Shown here: positions 12,885-24,240 of the stretch, one piece after another | Layout of the letters: the number at the start of each line of letters is the position of its first letter | How positions within the stretch are numbered: position 1 is the first letter of the stretch | Assembly: GCA_003833135.1 (NCBI GenBank) | Contig: QZLH01000518.1 | Coordinates: 1-55,464, forward strand | DNA from: Oehlia diaphana | Lineage: Eukaryota; Glomeromycota; Glomeromycetes; Glomerales; Glomeraceae | Reading direction: 5' to 3' | Length of the DNA stretch: 55,464 nucleotides | Position numbers and translations under genes: made by a program | The notes under the pieces: generated by a model | Told to the model about the DNA's origin: nothing | What the model saw: the letters and a program-made list of their open reading frames with translations, nothing else | Database searches by the model: none

Positions 12885-14534
12885 ATGTTAAGGAAAGTAG
12901 TATTGATTGTTACAATTGCATATTTTATATGGATTACATCATTTTTAGTATTTGGTACGGATGATACAGATACCAAACAAGTAAGTATTTTTACATTACA
13001 GTCATGGACTCGATATAACAAACTCGATATAACGAACTTGGTATAACGAACTCGATATAAACGCGATAACGAGCTTGATATAGCGAACTCGGTATAACGT
13101 ACTCTTAGCTTCACCGAAAATGTTCATATTTAAAGTGAAATTCTTCATATCGTATTAGTCGTTATATCGAGTTCTAAGTTCTAATCGAGTAACTGTACTT
13201 TTAATTTTTATTTTATTTATATAAATCAATTATTAATTTTTTATTTATTTATTTATTTATTTTAAAATAAGTCGTTATCATTAGAAGAGATTGCTATAAC
13301 CAAATTCGATGATGAATTTGATAATGAATTTAAAGAATTTAATAATAACAGCAGATCAAAATTAATCATTCATGATGAAAAAGTTAATTTAAAATATTGT
13401 GGTAAAAAGACTTGTAATTTCATGTTTCCATATTTTATTCCTGAACAAGAAACAAGAGCAAACCTTCATCTTAGATCTTTAACTTTTCTCGCGGAATCAC
13501 TTAATCGTATAATGGTATTGCCTAATGTTGGAAATTCAAGAATGGATTGTTGTATGAAATTTTCTTTTGAATTTTATTATGATTTAGAAAAAATGAAAAA
13601 AATGTTTCCAAAAGTAAAATTTATGACACAACAAACTTTTAAAGAATGGACAGAAGAACTTTTAATTAAACCTGATGCTTTACATACTTGGTTTATAGAA
13701 GATGGTAGAAATGATTCTTATTCTATAAGAGATCATAATCAAATGGCTGTCGAACCAGGTGTTCGTTACGAAAAAAATCTTCTTTCTAAATTATGCGTAA
13801 ACCAATTCGATTTAAAAATATCCGATTATAAGGAATTTCATACTGGAATAGGTCATGTAAATGATTTTGAATATAAAATGTTTAATTTTTTTACGGAAAA
13901 TCTAAAAGATATAAAATCTCCTGTAATATTAATTCGAAATCGTTCTCGAAGACAAATGTTCCCATTAATTGAAGAACCAATACCATTTGCTTCTCATATT
14001 TTAAATCAAGCAAATGAAATTAGAAATAAATTACAACCATATTATTGTATTCATTGGAGAATGGAACAAGGTATACCTCAGAAAATGCCAAATTGTGCTA
14101 GTGAATTAATTAAGATGATTAATGATCTTAAAACAACAGAAGGAATAAATAATATATATCTTGCAACAGATTATCCTATTTCAGGAGGTAATGCAGCTTC
14201 GAATACATTTTATGGAGTAGGAAAATATCATAAATTAGCAATTCAAATGCTTAATTCAACATTTGATATTAATACTTGGATTTCTTTAAATGCTCTCAAA
14301 GAATTTAGAAATAATGAATATTATGATTCAGAATTTAAAAATTCAGGTATACATGGAATTTTGGATAAATTAATATGCATACAATCTGATTATTTTATAA
14401 GTGGTTCTAGAGATTGTTGTAGATTATTATCAACTTATACTAAACTTATTGGTGAAGCAAGAAAAAATTTAATAGACAGTGGTGATACGAGAATACGGAA
14501 TACTATCACAAGATGGAAAAGGCCCAGTAAATAA
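12885..14534 (+). CDS. Type II membrane O-fucosyltransferase-like protein, paralog C (intact motifs)
   Basis: Exons 12885-12980 (32 codons) and 13272-14534, phase 0 (CAA|GTAAGT, acceptor AAAATAAG), giving 452 residues. The short first exon is almost entirely an N-terminal membrane segment (about residues 5-24), starting MLRKVV. The stalk is acidic rather than Ser/Thr-rich. The catalytic domain starts KYCGKKTCNFMFPYFIPEQE, then LAESLNRIMVLPNVGNS. QPYYCIHWRMEQGIPQ places HWRME at about 293-297 and NNIYLATDYPISG at about 326-338. The C-terminal block reads GILDKLICIQSDYFISGSRD. It lies 817 bases after paralog B on the same strand and shares its intron position, so a local tandem duplication is likely. 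Exon 1 is too short to stand out alone and was placed from the ATG, membrane segment and splice signals. Confidence 0.82.
12981..13271 (+). repeat. Intron of paralog C with AACTCGATATAACG minisatellite
   Basis: About seven copies of a 13-16 base unit (AACTCGATATAACG and variants with GGTATAACG) lie at 13006-13105. One inverted copy, CGTTATATCGAGTTC, is at about 13161-13175, which would let the transcript fold. The repeat is confined to the intron. Confidence 0.7.
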
Positions 14535-15149
14535 TTATTGATTAATTATAAATTAACATGTTATCTTAGAAATTTACTTATATATTTAAACAACTAATTT
14601 TTTGTATAGATTAATTTATGTATTATTAGAATTAGAATTAAATAATATAACAGTATGTTATAATTAATTAAATTATATATACTTATTTTAAAGTTACAAC
14701 TATCATTAAAAGTAAACATGGTCGAAAACCGATATCACTATTCTCTCATCCAATAACTAGTAGGAATTGATGCTACTAATACTGATTTCAGTATAGGATG
14801 TCATAAAAATAATCGGTCATTAAAAACTGAACAATCACTAAAAAGGCGTTACGGAATTAAAGTCACATGCATAAAAGTCACGTGGGTGAACCTTTAAATT
14901 TGAACTTCTTTTATCCAAATTATCTCTCATATCTTCTTCGTTTCTAGAATTTACTATCAAATTTATTATTGAAGGGATACACACTTCATTATAACATCGC
15001 TATACAATATGCGCGGAATCAATTAAACGACTCGATCAACGATTCGAAAAACTTAAATTTTTAATAAATTATTAATTACTTTTATACAATAATTTAGAAA
15101 AAAAATTACAATACATTACATAGAATATCCCTATCCCGTACTATAATAT
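14535..15149. other. Convergent intergenic region
   Basis: Lies between the 3' ends of paralog C and the arrestin gene. AT-rich 3' UTR-like sequence; nothing else recognised. Confidence 0.5.
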
Positions 15150-16536
15150 TTATAATAAATCGTATACTAAATAATCAGGTTCTAAATTTTCATGCGTCGA
15201 AAATTCAGGCATACCTATATCGACATACTCAGGAGGTGGAGAAACCATTGAAGCAATCGCATAGGATGGGGGTCGATCAATTAAAGTATCAGAAAGAGAT
15301 TCTTGACTCGGTTTGATAGATTTTGTCGTTACTATGATCGGAATTTCAAAATGTAATCGTTTCCTTTCAACCTTAGATACTAGTGTATTTCTTTGAGAAT
15401 TTATGATATTTGATAGATTTGATAGAGACATAGTTCTTGAACTATGTCTTCTATTTGGATTTCTTCCAAAAGACATTTTACGACTACTCCTTCGATTTGT
15501 CGCTTCAGATAAAACACTTTCATTATCGCTGTAAAGGTTAACTGCCTCCGTAACGCAAATGGTAAACGATAACTTATGAATAACATCAATTAATTCAGAA
15601 TTTACATCACAATTAACCCATGGACATAAACGAAAATTAATCATAATTGGGTCCCCATCATTACTATCTGGATCGATTTTAATTCGTCTCTTACCGAGAG
15701 GATAACGTTCTTCATTAACATTCGCTATAACAGCCGTAGCCTCTTCACCAGTTGTGTGATAATGAACATGTTCTTTTAATCCATATTCGATAGCTTCAAT
15801 AGCAGTACCAATATTGTTAGATTTTAATATTAATTCATTTTGAACTAAACCACCTTCACGAAATGTCATAATAGGAGTACTAATTTGATAATGAATCTTT
15901 TCATCCAAAATTCCTTCGGTAAATGTTGTATGATGTGTTTGTGCTGCTCGCGTTTCGTCCATTAAACAACGTTTAATGTTTACAATTTTCTTTACTATTA
16001 AATCGGTACGGAATATTGGTCTTGAGAGAACCGCTGTACAATAATATTCAATTTTTCCACGTGATCCTTTGAATGATGATGGTAAATATCCTGGAAGTTC
16101 AAATTCAAAATAATATTCATGTGTTCCGGCAGGAATTTTCTTATTGGATGTTGCTGAATCATGAAATAAACATTCTTTTCGAAATACGGTTTTAATTTCG
16201 CTGTCTATTATTTTTTTTTGTAAACGAAAAAAAAAATTTATTAAATAAAAAAAAAAAAAAGATGGATAAGAATTAAGAATAATATATATTATGTCAAAAA
16301 ATTATTTATTTACATTCTGGCCTTGAAGATGACATAGGAGGTCCACATGCAACAATTATTTTCCCAGCAAAGACAAATAATAAATATTTTGCTTGAATTG
16401 TCTTTGTATTATTAAGAACGACTTTTCCTCCTAGTTTACATCCTAATGATTCTTCAGGAAGACCATACATTGTACCTTCAAAATCTTCATCCAGGAATAT
16501 TTCCAACGAAGGACTTTTTTCATTTTTATCAAACAT
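15150..16536 (-). CDS. Alpha-arrestin (arrestin-related trafficking adaptor)
   Basis: Exons 16536-16314 and 16204-15150, a 109-base intron (GAAT|GTAAAT, acceptor AATAATAG), giving 425 residues. The N-terminal domain starts MFDKNEKSPSLEIFLDEDFE and includes the diagnostic block KIPAGTHEYYFEFELPGYLP, then SSFKGSRGKIEYYCTAVLSRP. The C-terminal domain includes KIHYQISTPIMTFREGGLVQ. A Ser/Arg-rich stretch (about 310-335) may be a phosphorylation site cluster. Near the end are two PPxY motifs, PPSY (about 386-389) and PPEY (about 398-401). In the family such motifs recruit WW domains of Rsp5/NEDD4 ubiquitin ligases, which lets the arrestin mark plasma-membrane transporters for endocytosis. Cargo cannot be read from the sequence. 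It is divergent from NUS1 with 762 bases between the starts. Confidence 0.88.
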
Positions 16537-17298
16537 TCTTTTTATTTTTACTAAAAATGAGTAAAGAATGTAATAAAATCAAACTTTAATAATAATTATA
16601 GTTTATTATAACAATAATAATAATAAAATCAAACTTTAATAATAATTATAGTTTATTATAACAATAATAATAATAAAATAATATAATAATAAGGAATGTT
16701 ATTTAATAAAGGAATGTAGCTCCTTAAGATTATAAATTTAATTTTTTTTTCGTCGAGAATTTTAAAGGTTGATAATTTCAAAGAAAAAGAAATGCGATCA
16801 TAACTAGCAATTAAAAGCCATAAAGGTCAATATTTAAAAGTACGGATGATCAAAAAATAATTCAATCCCCATTCAGATTCATCCCATTTTCGATCGCGAT
16901 TATGATATTCACACTTGGGAGTTTATTCATGTAAATTATATATAAATATGATCCATTTTATTTAATTATAAAATAATTCACGAGAAGATTCTCATTCTCT
17001 ATACTATATTTATATAGGAAACATTACAACATTTTCGGAGTAAATTAGTCAAATATATTTAACCGATCCACGATCAGACAATAAGTATCCTTATCTGGAC
17101 ACAATCACATGATATGGCGTTGTACAATTTAACGATTTATGAAAGTGAACTACCACCTTTTAAAAATCTTTTCAACGAATCTCACAAACTTTATTTTCTC
17201 TTTTTAGAATTACAAAAAAAAAGAGAGGGGGTTGATAATTGTTTTATTAAAGATAGAAATTAAAACCTAGATCAAAAATAAACTCAATATACAGAATT
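16537..17298. promoter_or_regulatory. Shared divergent promoter region of arrestin and NUS1
   Basis: 762 bases between two divergent start codons. On the arrestin side, a 50-base sequence starting TAATAAAATCAAACTTTAAT is repeated exactly twice in tandem (16571-16670). No specific factor site could be assigned. Confidence 0.45.
16571..16680. repeat. Exact 50-base tandem duplication
   Basis: Positions 16571-16620 and 16621-16670 are identical, followed by the first nine bases of a third copy. The identity implies recent origin, or replication slippage in the arrestin 5' region. Confidence 0.9.
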
Positions 17299-18472
17299 AT
17301 GGTATCAACAGAAATTTTCTTATTTATTCCATTGTTACTCATAGGTCTTGTGATAATATTTTATAGAAGACCAGACCTTATCTATAATTTATTATTAGTA
17401 TTCTTACATTTTATGTATTCGCTTTATAAATTATATTTGTCAATACCATTACTTTTTTTAAGAAACCGTACGCCAACATGTGCATCACAATTATCTGGTG
17501 ATATTAAATATTTAGATAAGATACCAAAACATCTTGCGGTAATGTTTTGGAGTGATGATATCCAAGAAGAAAGATTGATTGAGGTGGCGCAGTTGTGTTG
17601 TTGGGCTTGGTGTTTTGGGGTGAAAACAGTGAGCATTTATGAACCTGAAGGTATCTTTATAATTATTATTTATGTTAATGATTTGATTTATTACTTACCT
17701 TACCTTTATTCACTTTTTTTAAAGGTCATCTGAAAGAATATATTCAATTACTTCAATATCACATCAATACCGTTTCACGAGAATTCATTTCTCTAGAAAA
17801 GATTTTACCGACTATTCAGGTAACGTCACCTAGTTCTATATCATCACCTATAGAAAATGAAACAAATCAATCAGGTATTAATTTAATTTATTTTTATTTT
17901 TAATCATTTCTAAAAGTTATTAAATCGATAAATTGAAAACATATGTTTTTTTTTAGATTTACTTGTTAATCTGATCTCACGTTCTGATGGTCGTGCACGA
18001 ATAGTGGAAACGACAAAATCTTTAACTAAAGATGTTATACAAGAAAAGATAAAATATGATGATGTGAATATTCAAGAATTAGACAGGAGGTTAAAGAGTA
18101 TGTGTGAGGAGTGGTATTTTTTTTATATAAATTATTTTGCCTTACCATATTTAACATATTTAACCTTTTTTTTTTTTTTTTTTTTTTTTCTAAAAGTATT
18201 CCAAATCCCTGAACCACAACTTCTCATTTCATTTTCTTCAAGAATTGATCTTGATGGATTCCCACCATGGCAAATTCACCTAACTGAAATATTGTAAGTT
18301 TTTAATTTTTTTCCCGAGATTTTAATTTTAAATGAATATTTTTTTTGATTTTTTTTTTTTAATTTTATTCTATATAAAAAGTCATGTACCTGATAATCCA
18401 AATTTTAGTTATTCCATCTTTCTACAAGGACTCCGTAAATATTCAAAATGTAATCAACGATTTGGTAAATAA
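17299..18472 (+). CDS. NUS1: NUS1-like subunit of the ER cis-prenyltransferase (dehydrodolichyl diphosphate synthase)
   Basis: Five exons: 17299-17650, 17725-17874, 17957-18097, 18197-18293 and 18382-18472, all with GT-AG borders and consistent phase, giving 276 residues. The N-terminus is hydrophobic (about 5-21 and 29-54), an ER membrane anchor. LDKIPKHLAVMFW starts the undecaprenyl-synthase-like fold, and WCFGVKTVSIYEPEGHLKEY matches the NgBR/Nus1 pattern. The C-terminus contains GFPPWQIHLTEIFHVPDNPN and ends CNQRFGK, carrying the R-x-G motif that Nus1-type subunits contribute to the active site. With a Rer2/DHDDS-type catalytic partner (not in this window) it makes the long polyprenyl chain for dolichol. 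Length and domain order are normal. The assignment rests on motif recognition. Confidence 0.9.
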
Positions 18473-18919
18473 GGAGTGGAAACTTATTAACTAGTTAATA
18501 ATAATTTATTAATAAATAATTTCCTTCGAGGAATTTTTTTTTTTTTTTTTAAAAAAAAAAAACATTTGTGAAATTTTTGACTTTTATTTTGGTAATTATC
18601 AGTAAAGGTAATTACATAAGTTTACATAAGCTACTTATTACGTAATTCATAATTATATTAATTCGATTAAAATTAAATCTGATAAATAGTTCTTTGTAAA
18701 TATAATATATAGAAAATTACTTAATAAAAACTATTTAGGGTTTAATTTGAAAATAATATTTTTTGAGAGAATTATTATAAATATTGATATAATTAGCCAA
18801 TAGACGGAAATTATTACAGTGTACATACTGTACAATGTTATATATAGAATAATAGACTTAGAATTTTATATTATATACATTGTATTAATTATTATGATTT
18901 TAATAAATCTTTTTATTAT
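18473..18919. other. Convergent 3' intergenic region
   Basis: Holds the 3' ends of NUS1 and MEF2. A T run followed directly by an A run (18537-18562) can fold on itself. Nothing else seen. Confidence 0.5.
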
Positions 18920-21766
18920 TTAATATCCACCTTGTATTTCAGTAATTACAGACTTTGCTCTATCTTCACTCATAATACCAAATGAATGTATTCTCATATT
19001 AAAAGATCCGGTTCCACCAGTTAAAGATCTTAAAGATGATGAATATCCCAATAAAGTAGATAAAGGTACATGAGCTTTTATAATTCTTTTCGGTTCAATT
19101 ACCTTTTGTTTCTCATTTGATGAAATATATGTTGAATCAGGTGGAGCATAAATTTCTATTGAATGATCATAATCTATAAATTGACCTGAAGTTTCTAATC
19201 CCAAAATATTTCCTCTTCTTGTTCCAGTTAAATCAGCAAGTACATCACCTAAATGTTCTTCAGGTACTTCAACTTCTACGTCCATTAAAGGTTCTAATAA
19301 AGCTGGAGCTCCATTTTTCATAGCTTCACCAAGTGCTTGCGAAGCACATGCACTAATGGCCGTCTTGGTCGATTCTAATCCAAATAATTTTGGAGAATGA
19401 ACTTTAATATAAAGACCTGTAATTGGAAAACCTAAAATTGGTCCTCTATAAAGGGCTGATAAAATTCCGGAATGTAATGCATCTTTTATTTCTATTTTAT
19501 CTAACTTTGTCAAAGAATTCTGATTATTCGTTTCATCTTGTTGTTCTGAATTTAAATCATCAATTATTATTTCTATTCTATTACCACCTTCCTCTGAAAT
19601 CCCTTTATCATTCTCAGAAAGTGGAGTAATCATTAAACTAATTTGAGCTTTTTGTTTTTTTCCCATTAGTTCACGATCATATAAACAAGTATGTTCTAAT
19701 TGTTCTACTGTAATAGTTTCTCTATATGAAATTCGCATTTTTCCCATTTCCGCATTAACTTTAAATTCCGTTAATAATCTATCTTTAATAATTTCTAAAT
19801 GTAATTCTCCCATACCACTAATTAATGTTTGTCCAGAATCGGAATCTACATGAACATGAAGAGAAGGATCTTCTCTTAACATGTTCTTAAGAGCTTCTTC
19901 TAATGGTTTTTCATCTGAAATTGAAGTTGGCTCAACAGAGTAAAAAAATACTGGAGATGGAATATCAATACTTTGTAATTTAAGATCCTGACGTGAATCA
20001 TTAATTTGTATGAGTGTATCACCTGTTCTTGTTTCTTTAAGTCCTACAATTACTCCAATATTACCAGCTGAAATTGATGGTATTTCTTCCACATCATTAG
20101 CATACATTTGTAATAGCTTATTTACTCTTTCTCTTTTACGTGAGCTCGTATTAAATAATGTCATTCGATTATCAATTTTACCTATAATAAAAGAGAAAAA
20201 AAAAATATTTTATGAGTGCTATTAATTTTTCATCATTTTCCCGTTCATCATGAACCATAGTACCCCAATCGAAAAAAAATTTTGTAAAAACATTCGCGTT
20301 ATGACTATGCGCTATCACTCTTTGATACTCTCACGTAATATATCATAAAAAATCTTTATATATGTTACCCGAATATACTCGAACAAAAATCATCGGACCC
20401 CTTTTATGATCATGAATGACTTTAAAAGCGAACGCGCAAAGTTTCTCTTTTTCTTTTAATGGAATCTCAACTATCTTATCTGATAAAGTGGCTAGTGGAG
20501 GTGAACGATCCAATGGAGAAGGTAAAAAATCAACCACAGCATCCATTAAAGGTTGTACACCAATATTTTTATAAGATGCACCACAAAAAACTGGGACAGC
20601 TTTTCCACTCAAAGTAACCCTACGTAATGCTTCTCTTATATCATCAACGGGAACTTTCATAGGATCTTCGTTTGCTAAAAATATTTCTAATAATTGATCA
20701 TCAATTTCAGATAAAGTTTCAACTAGATGAGATCTTCCTTTAACTGCTTCCTCAAATAATTCAGAAATTGGATATTGTTCAGTTAAAATAGTTTTATTTA
20801 TAATAGAACCATTAGGATTATTATTCCAATCCAATACTTGCATATCAAGAAGATCTACAATTCCAAAAAATAAATTATTTCCTATAGAATCTTTTTTCAT
20901 TATAGGTAATTGACAAACAAGAGGTCTTGTTCCTAATTTATAACGCATCTCTTTAACAGTTCTTCCAAATCCAGCACCAATTCGATCCATTTTATTAACA
21001 TAAGCTATTCTTGGGATACCATATTTATCAGCTTGAGCCCAAACAGTTTGAGTTTGTGCTTCTACACCGGAAACTCCATCTAAAATTGTAATAGCACCAT
21101 CAAGAACTCTAATACTACGTTCAACTTCAATAGTGAAATCAACATGACCTGGAGTATCTATTAAATTTATTCTATGATTCTTCCAACCAAATGTAATTGC
21201 TGCTGAAGTAATTGAGATTCCACGTTCACGTTCTTGTTTCATATAATCCGTGACTGTATCTCCATGATCCACATCTTGATAAAAAAAATATATATATATA
21301 TGTAACGTTTATATATATATATATGTGTGTGTAATATTTTTGTTATATAAACGTGAAATACCTCCTATACGTCTTGTGAAGCCTGCATAATGTAACATTC
21401 GTTCTGTTGTAGTCGTCTTACCTAAAAAAAAAAAAAAAAAATTCTCGCGTAAATTGATGATTATAATAATATCGGAATTATAATTAATAATTTTTACCTC
21501 CATCGATATGAGCTATAATTCCAATGTTCCTCGTTTTAGATATAGAATATTCTTTTTTTTTTTTTTTTTGAAAAAAATGAATTTTTTTGATTAACATACA
21601 TACTTTTTTTTTTAGAAATTTAAAGAAAGAGAAATTTTTTTTATATAAATTTTTTACCTTTAATAGTTGTAGTATAAAACCTTTGATTTATAATAGTTTG
21701 ACCTTTAAATTTTAATAAAGTATGATTTATGTAAACCGACCTCACATTCTGAAAGACCCTCTTCAT
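18920..21766 (-). CDS. MEF2: Mitochondrial elongation factor G2 (ribosome-recycling GTPase)
   Basis: Five exons: 21766-21658, 21551-21498, 21421-21362, 21274-20369 and 20181-18920, all GT-AG and in phase, giving 796 residues. Residues 1-36 (MKRVFQNVRSVYINHT...) are basic and lack acidic residues, a typical mitochondrial presequence. GTPase motifs: AHIDGGKTTTTER (about 50-62), DTVTDYMKQERERGIS (switch I), DTPGH (114-118) and NKMD (168-171). They are followed by domain II from FVRVYSGKIDNRM and by domains III-V including GMGELHLEI and a C-terminal VITEIQGGY. Sequence details such as DTVTDYMKQERERGI fit the EF-G2/GFM2 branch, which splits mitochondrial ribosomes after termination, rather than EF-G1. 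The usual Ala in AHIDAGKT is Gly here, and that codon spans a splice junction. The start was chosen because the ATG seven bases upstream runs into a stop. Confidence 0.92.
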
Positions 21767-21946
21767 TTTTTCTTCATCACATTATGTTATTGCTAATAAA
21801 AAAAAAAAAAGGTACTGTATCTTTATACTGGTTTTTTTTTTTTTATTTTTTCCATCTTTTTTATAATCTCGCAGATCACTACCTAGATCAACAAATTTAT
21901 CAAATTACAATTTACAGATATTACAAAAAAAACATATATAATAATA

Positions 21947-21984
<38 letters not shown>

Positions 21985-22583
21985 AAAAACAAAAGATTTT
22001 TAATTTTAACATTGTTTCTTTCTTTAAACCATTCCATTCAAAAAGAAAAANNNNNNNNNNNNNNNNNNNNNNNNNNNNNNNNNNNNNNNNNNNNNNNNNN
22101 NNNNNNNNNNNNNNNNNNNNNNNNNNNNNNNNNNNNNNNNNNNNNNNNNNNNNNNNNNNNNNNNNNNNNNNNNNNNNNNNNNNNNNNNNNNNNNNNNNNN
22201 NNNNNNNNNNNNNNNNNNNNNNNNNNNNNNNNNNNNNNNNNNNNNNNNNNNNNNNNNNNNNNNNNNNNNNNNNNNNNNNNNNNNNNNNNNNNNNNNNNNN
22301 NNNNNNNNNNNNNNNNNNNNNNNNNNNNNNNNNNNNNNNNNNNNNNNNNNNNNNNNNNNNNNNNNNNNNNNNNNNNNNNNNNNNNNNNNNNNNNNNNNNN
22401 NNNNNNNNNNNNNNNNNNNNNNNNNNNNNNNNNNNNNNNNNNNNNNNNNNNNNNNNNNNTGACGTTCCAAATTTAAAGTTTATTTTTGCTTTTTTTTTTA
22501 CATTCATATAATGGACGTATTACTAAGGCAAAAAAAAAAAAAAAAAAATTTTACCGTAAAAAATAAAAAAAAAAAAAAAAAAA

Positions 22584-22636
<53 letters not shown>

Positions 22637-22770
22637 AAAAACAAAAGATTTTTAATTTTAACATTGTTTCTTTCTTTAAACCATTCCATTCAAAAAGAAA
22701 AAAGAAAAAAGAAAAAAAAAAAAGTAATTATAATTATAATATTTAATATATTGTATTATTAATCCCAAAT
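21767..22770. other. Intergenic region with assembly gap
   Basis: Contains the MEF2 promoter, a 409-base N run at 22051-22459 and long A tracts. The sequence just left of the gap (about 21950-22050, ending CCATTCCATTCAAAAAGAAA) recurs right of it at about 22600-22702. No gene is supported; the low-complexity reading frames here come from A and T runs. Confidence 0.7.
22051..22459. other. Assembly gap (Ns)
   Basis: A run of 409 N. The 105 bases after it (22460-22564) duplicate 29538-29644, and both gap flanks share about 100 bases, so gap size and local order are doubtful. Confidence 0.95.
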
Positions 22771-24240
22771 CTACAAAAGTTTAACATTATTCTCTGGAAA
22801 TTTTTTAATAATTTCCAAATGTTCATCGGATAAACCTTGACTAAAACGAAATTCCAAAATTCCATTATTTTTCCCAATCATTAACCCATCAAGAAATTTT
22901 TCTAATACATCAGGACTAAAAACCCAATTTAAATAAACTTTAAAAGTTTTCAAACCTTCAGGAAAAGTATTTTTCAATTTTAATAAATAATCATCAACAT
23001 CCATCGCAACACAAACATTATATTGAGAACGATTCATTAAATGAATTTTTTTTAAATCAAAATTTGGATGATAAATATGAAAATATTCTAATTGTTGACA
23101 ACCTTTAAATAATTTTTCAATTTTAATACTTTGATGTATTGTCATTGGAGCTATAAATTTTTTAAGATTATGACAATAATCTGATAATAAATCTATTAAT
23201 GTTTCAATATTATAATTTTGTAAATGTATAAATTGTAAAGTATGAAGAGCAGAACTTGAATATTGAAAAATTGGTTCAAGAATTTTTAAAGGTAAATCAT
23301 ATTGTTTAACTATTATAGTATTTAATTTTTTAAATTCTCTAAAAGATGATTGAATCTCTTGATGATTTAATTTTTCAATAAACCATTTTTTAATGGTAAT
23401 CTTTTCTAAATTTTCAAATGTGGTTAATTGTTGAAGAAATTTTGAAAAAAAGATTGAATCAAAATAAATATGTTTGATAATTAAATTTGTTAAAGAATTT
23501 TTTGCATATTCTGAATTAACAAGTCCATTCCAAACCACTTTAAATCCTTCAAAATTATGAGAATCTATTGAAAGATCTTGTAATTTTGGTTGAACTTGAA
23601 TAATTTTAACCAAATCTCCATAATTTGTAGGTTTCACATATTCCATTTGACTTATAATTAATGATTGAATATTTTGACAAAGTTTTGAGATCGTCTTAAA
23701 TTGATCTGAATAATATTCATTATTAACTTTTAAAGTATGAATTTGTGGTAATTTATTAGATGCTCCATAAAGTCGAAAGATATTAAAATCATTCGCTATG
23801 GTAATATCTAAACAATCAATATATGCTGCTTGACCCAAAAAATTCCTACATAATGCTTTACTTAACTCTTTTTTCATTCTTTCCCGTGGTGTTTCCGCTT
23901 CAATTTTAGAATTACACCATTCAGCTGCTGATAAGAATATTCGATTAACTGGAATATTTCTTATATATGCAGGATAATTAAAAGTGACAGATTGTTTTAT
24001 AGTTGAAGAAATCCGTAATCTTTTTTGAATCGCTTGTGGAAGACATGCGATATATGTATTTATTAAAGCTATTTGTCTTTTTGATTCTTGATGATTCTCA
24101 AAAGGACTTCTCCATAATTCTGGTATTGCTGACACACACCAATGTTTATTAACAAATGCACAAGAATATAATGATTTTTGATCTTTATCTATATGTTGAA
24201 AAATATTTGATAAACAAACGTAAGGTAAAGTAGCAGGCAT
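22771..24240 (-). CDS. F-box protein with leucine-rich C-terminal region
   Basis: Single exon, 489 residues, start MPATLPYVCLSNIFQHI. The N-terminal 45 residues fit an F-box (LPYVCLSNIFQHIDKDQKSL, then CAFVNKHWC...IPELWRSPF), the part that would bind Skp1 in an SCF ubiquitin ligase. The rest has irregular leucine-rich stretches (for example about 165-225 and 310-345) that may form an LRR-like substrate-binding arc, but no clean repeat consensus could be read. The form (F-box, then VNKHWC, then LWR.PF) is typical of the large F-box families of arbuscular mycorrhizal fungi. Substrate unknown. No signal peptide or membrane segment. Confidence 0.85.
   Translation of the reverse strand: MPATLPYVCLSNIFQHIDKDQKSLYSCAFVNKHWCVSAIPELWRSPFENHQESKRQIALINTYIACLPQAIQKRLRISSTIKQSVTFNYPAYIRNIPVNRIFLSAAEWCNSKIEAETPRERMKKELSKALCRNFLGQAAYIDCLDITIANDFNIFRLYGASNKLPQIHTLKVNNEYYSDQFKTISKLCQNIQSLIISQMEYVKPTNYGDLVKIIQVQPKLQDLSIDSHNFEGFKVVWNGLVNSEYAKNSLTNLIIKHIYFDSIFFSKFLQQLTTFENLEKITIKKWFIEKLNHQEIQSSFREFKKLNTIIVKQYDLPLKILEPIFQYSSSALHTLQFIHLQNYNIETLIDLLSDYCHNLKKFIAPMTIHQSIKIEKLFKGCQQLEYFHIYHPNFDLKKIHLMNRSQYNVCVAMDVDDYLLKLKNTFPEGLKTFKVYLNWVFSPDVLEKFLDGLMIGKNNGILEFRFSQGLSDEHLEIIKKFPENNVKLL

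Noticed and set aside
21784..22762. Long Lys- or Phe-rich frames around the N run
   Set aside because: They result from poly-A/T runs and unknown bases.
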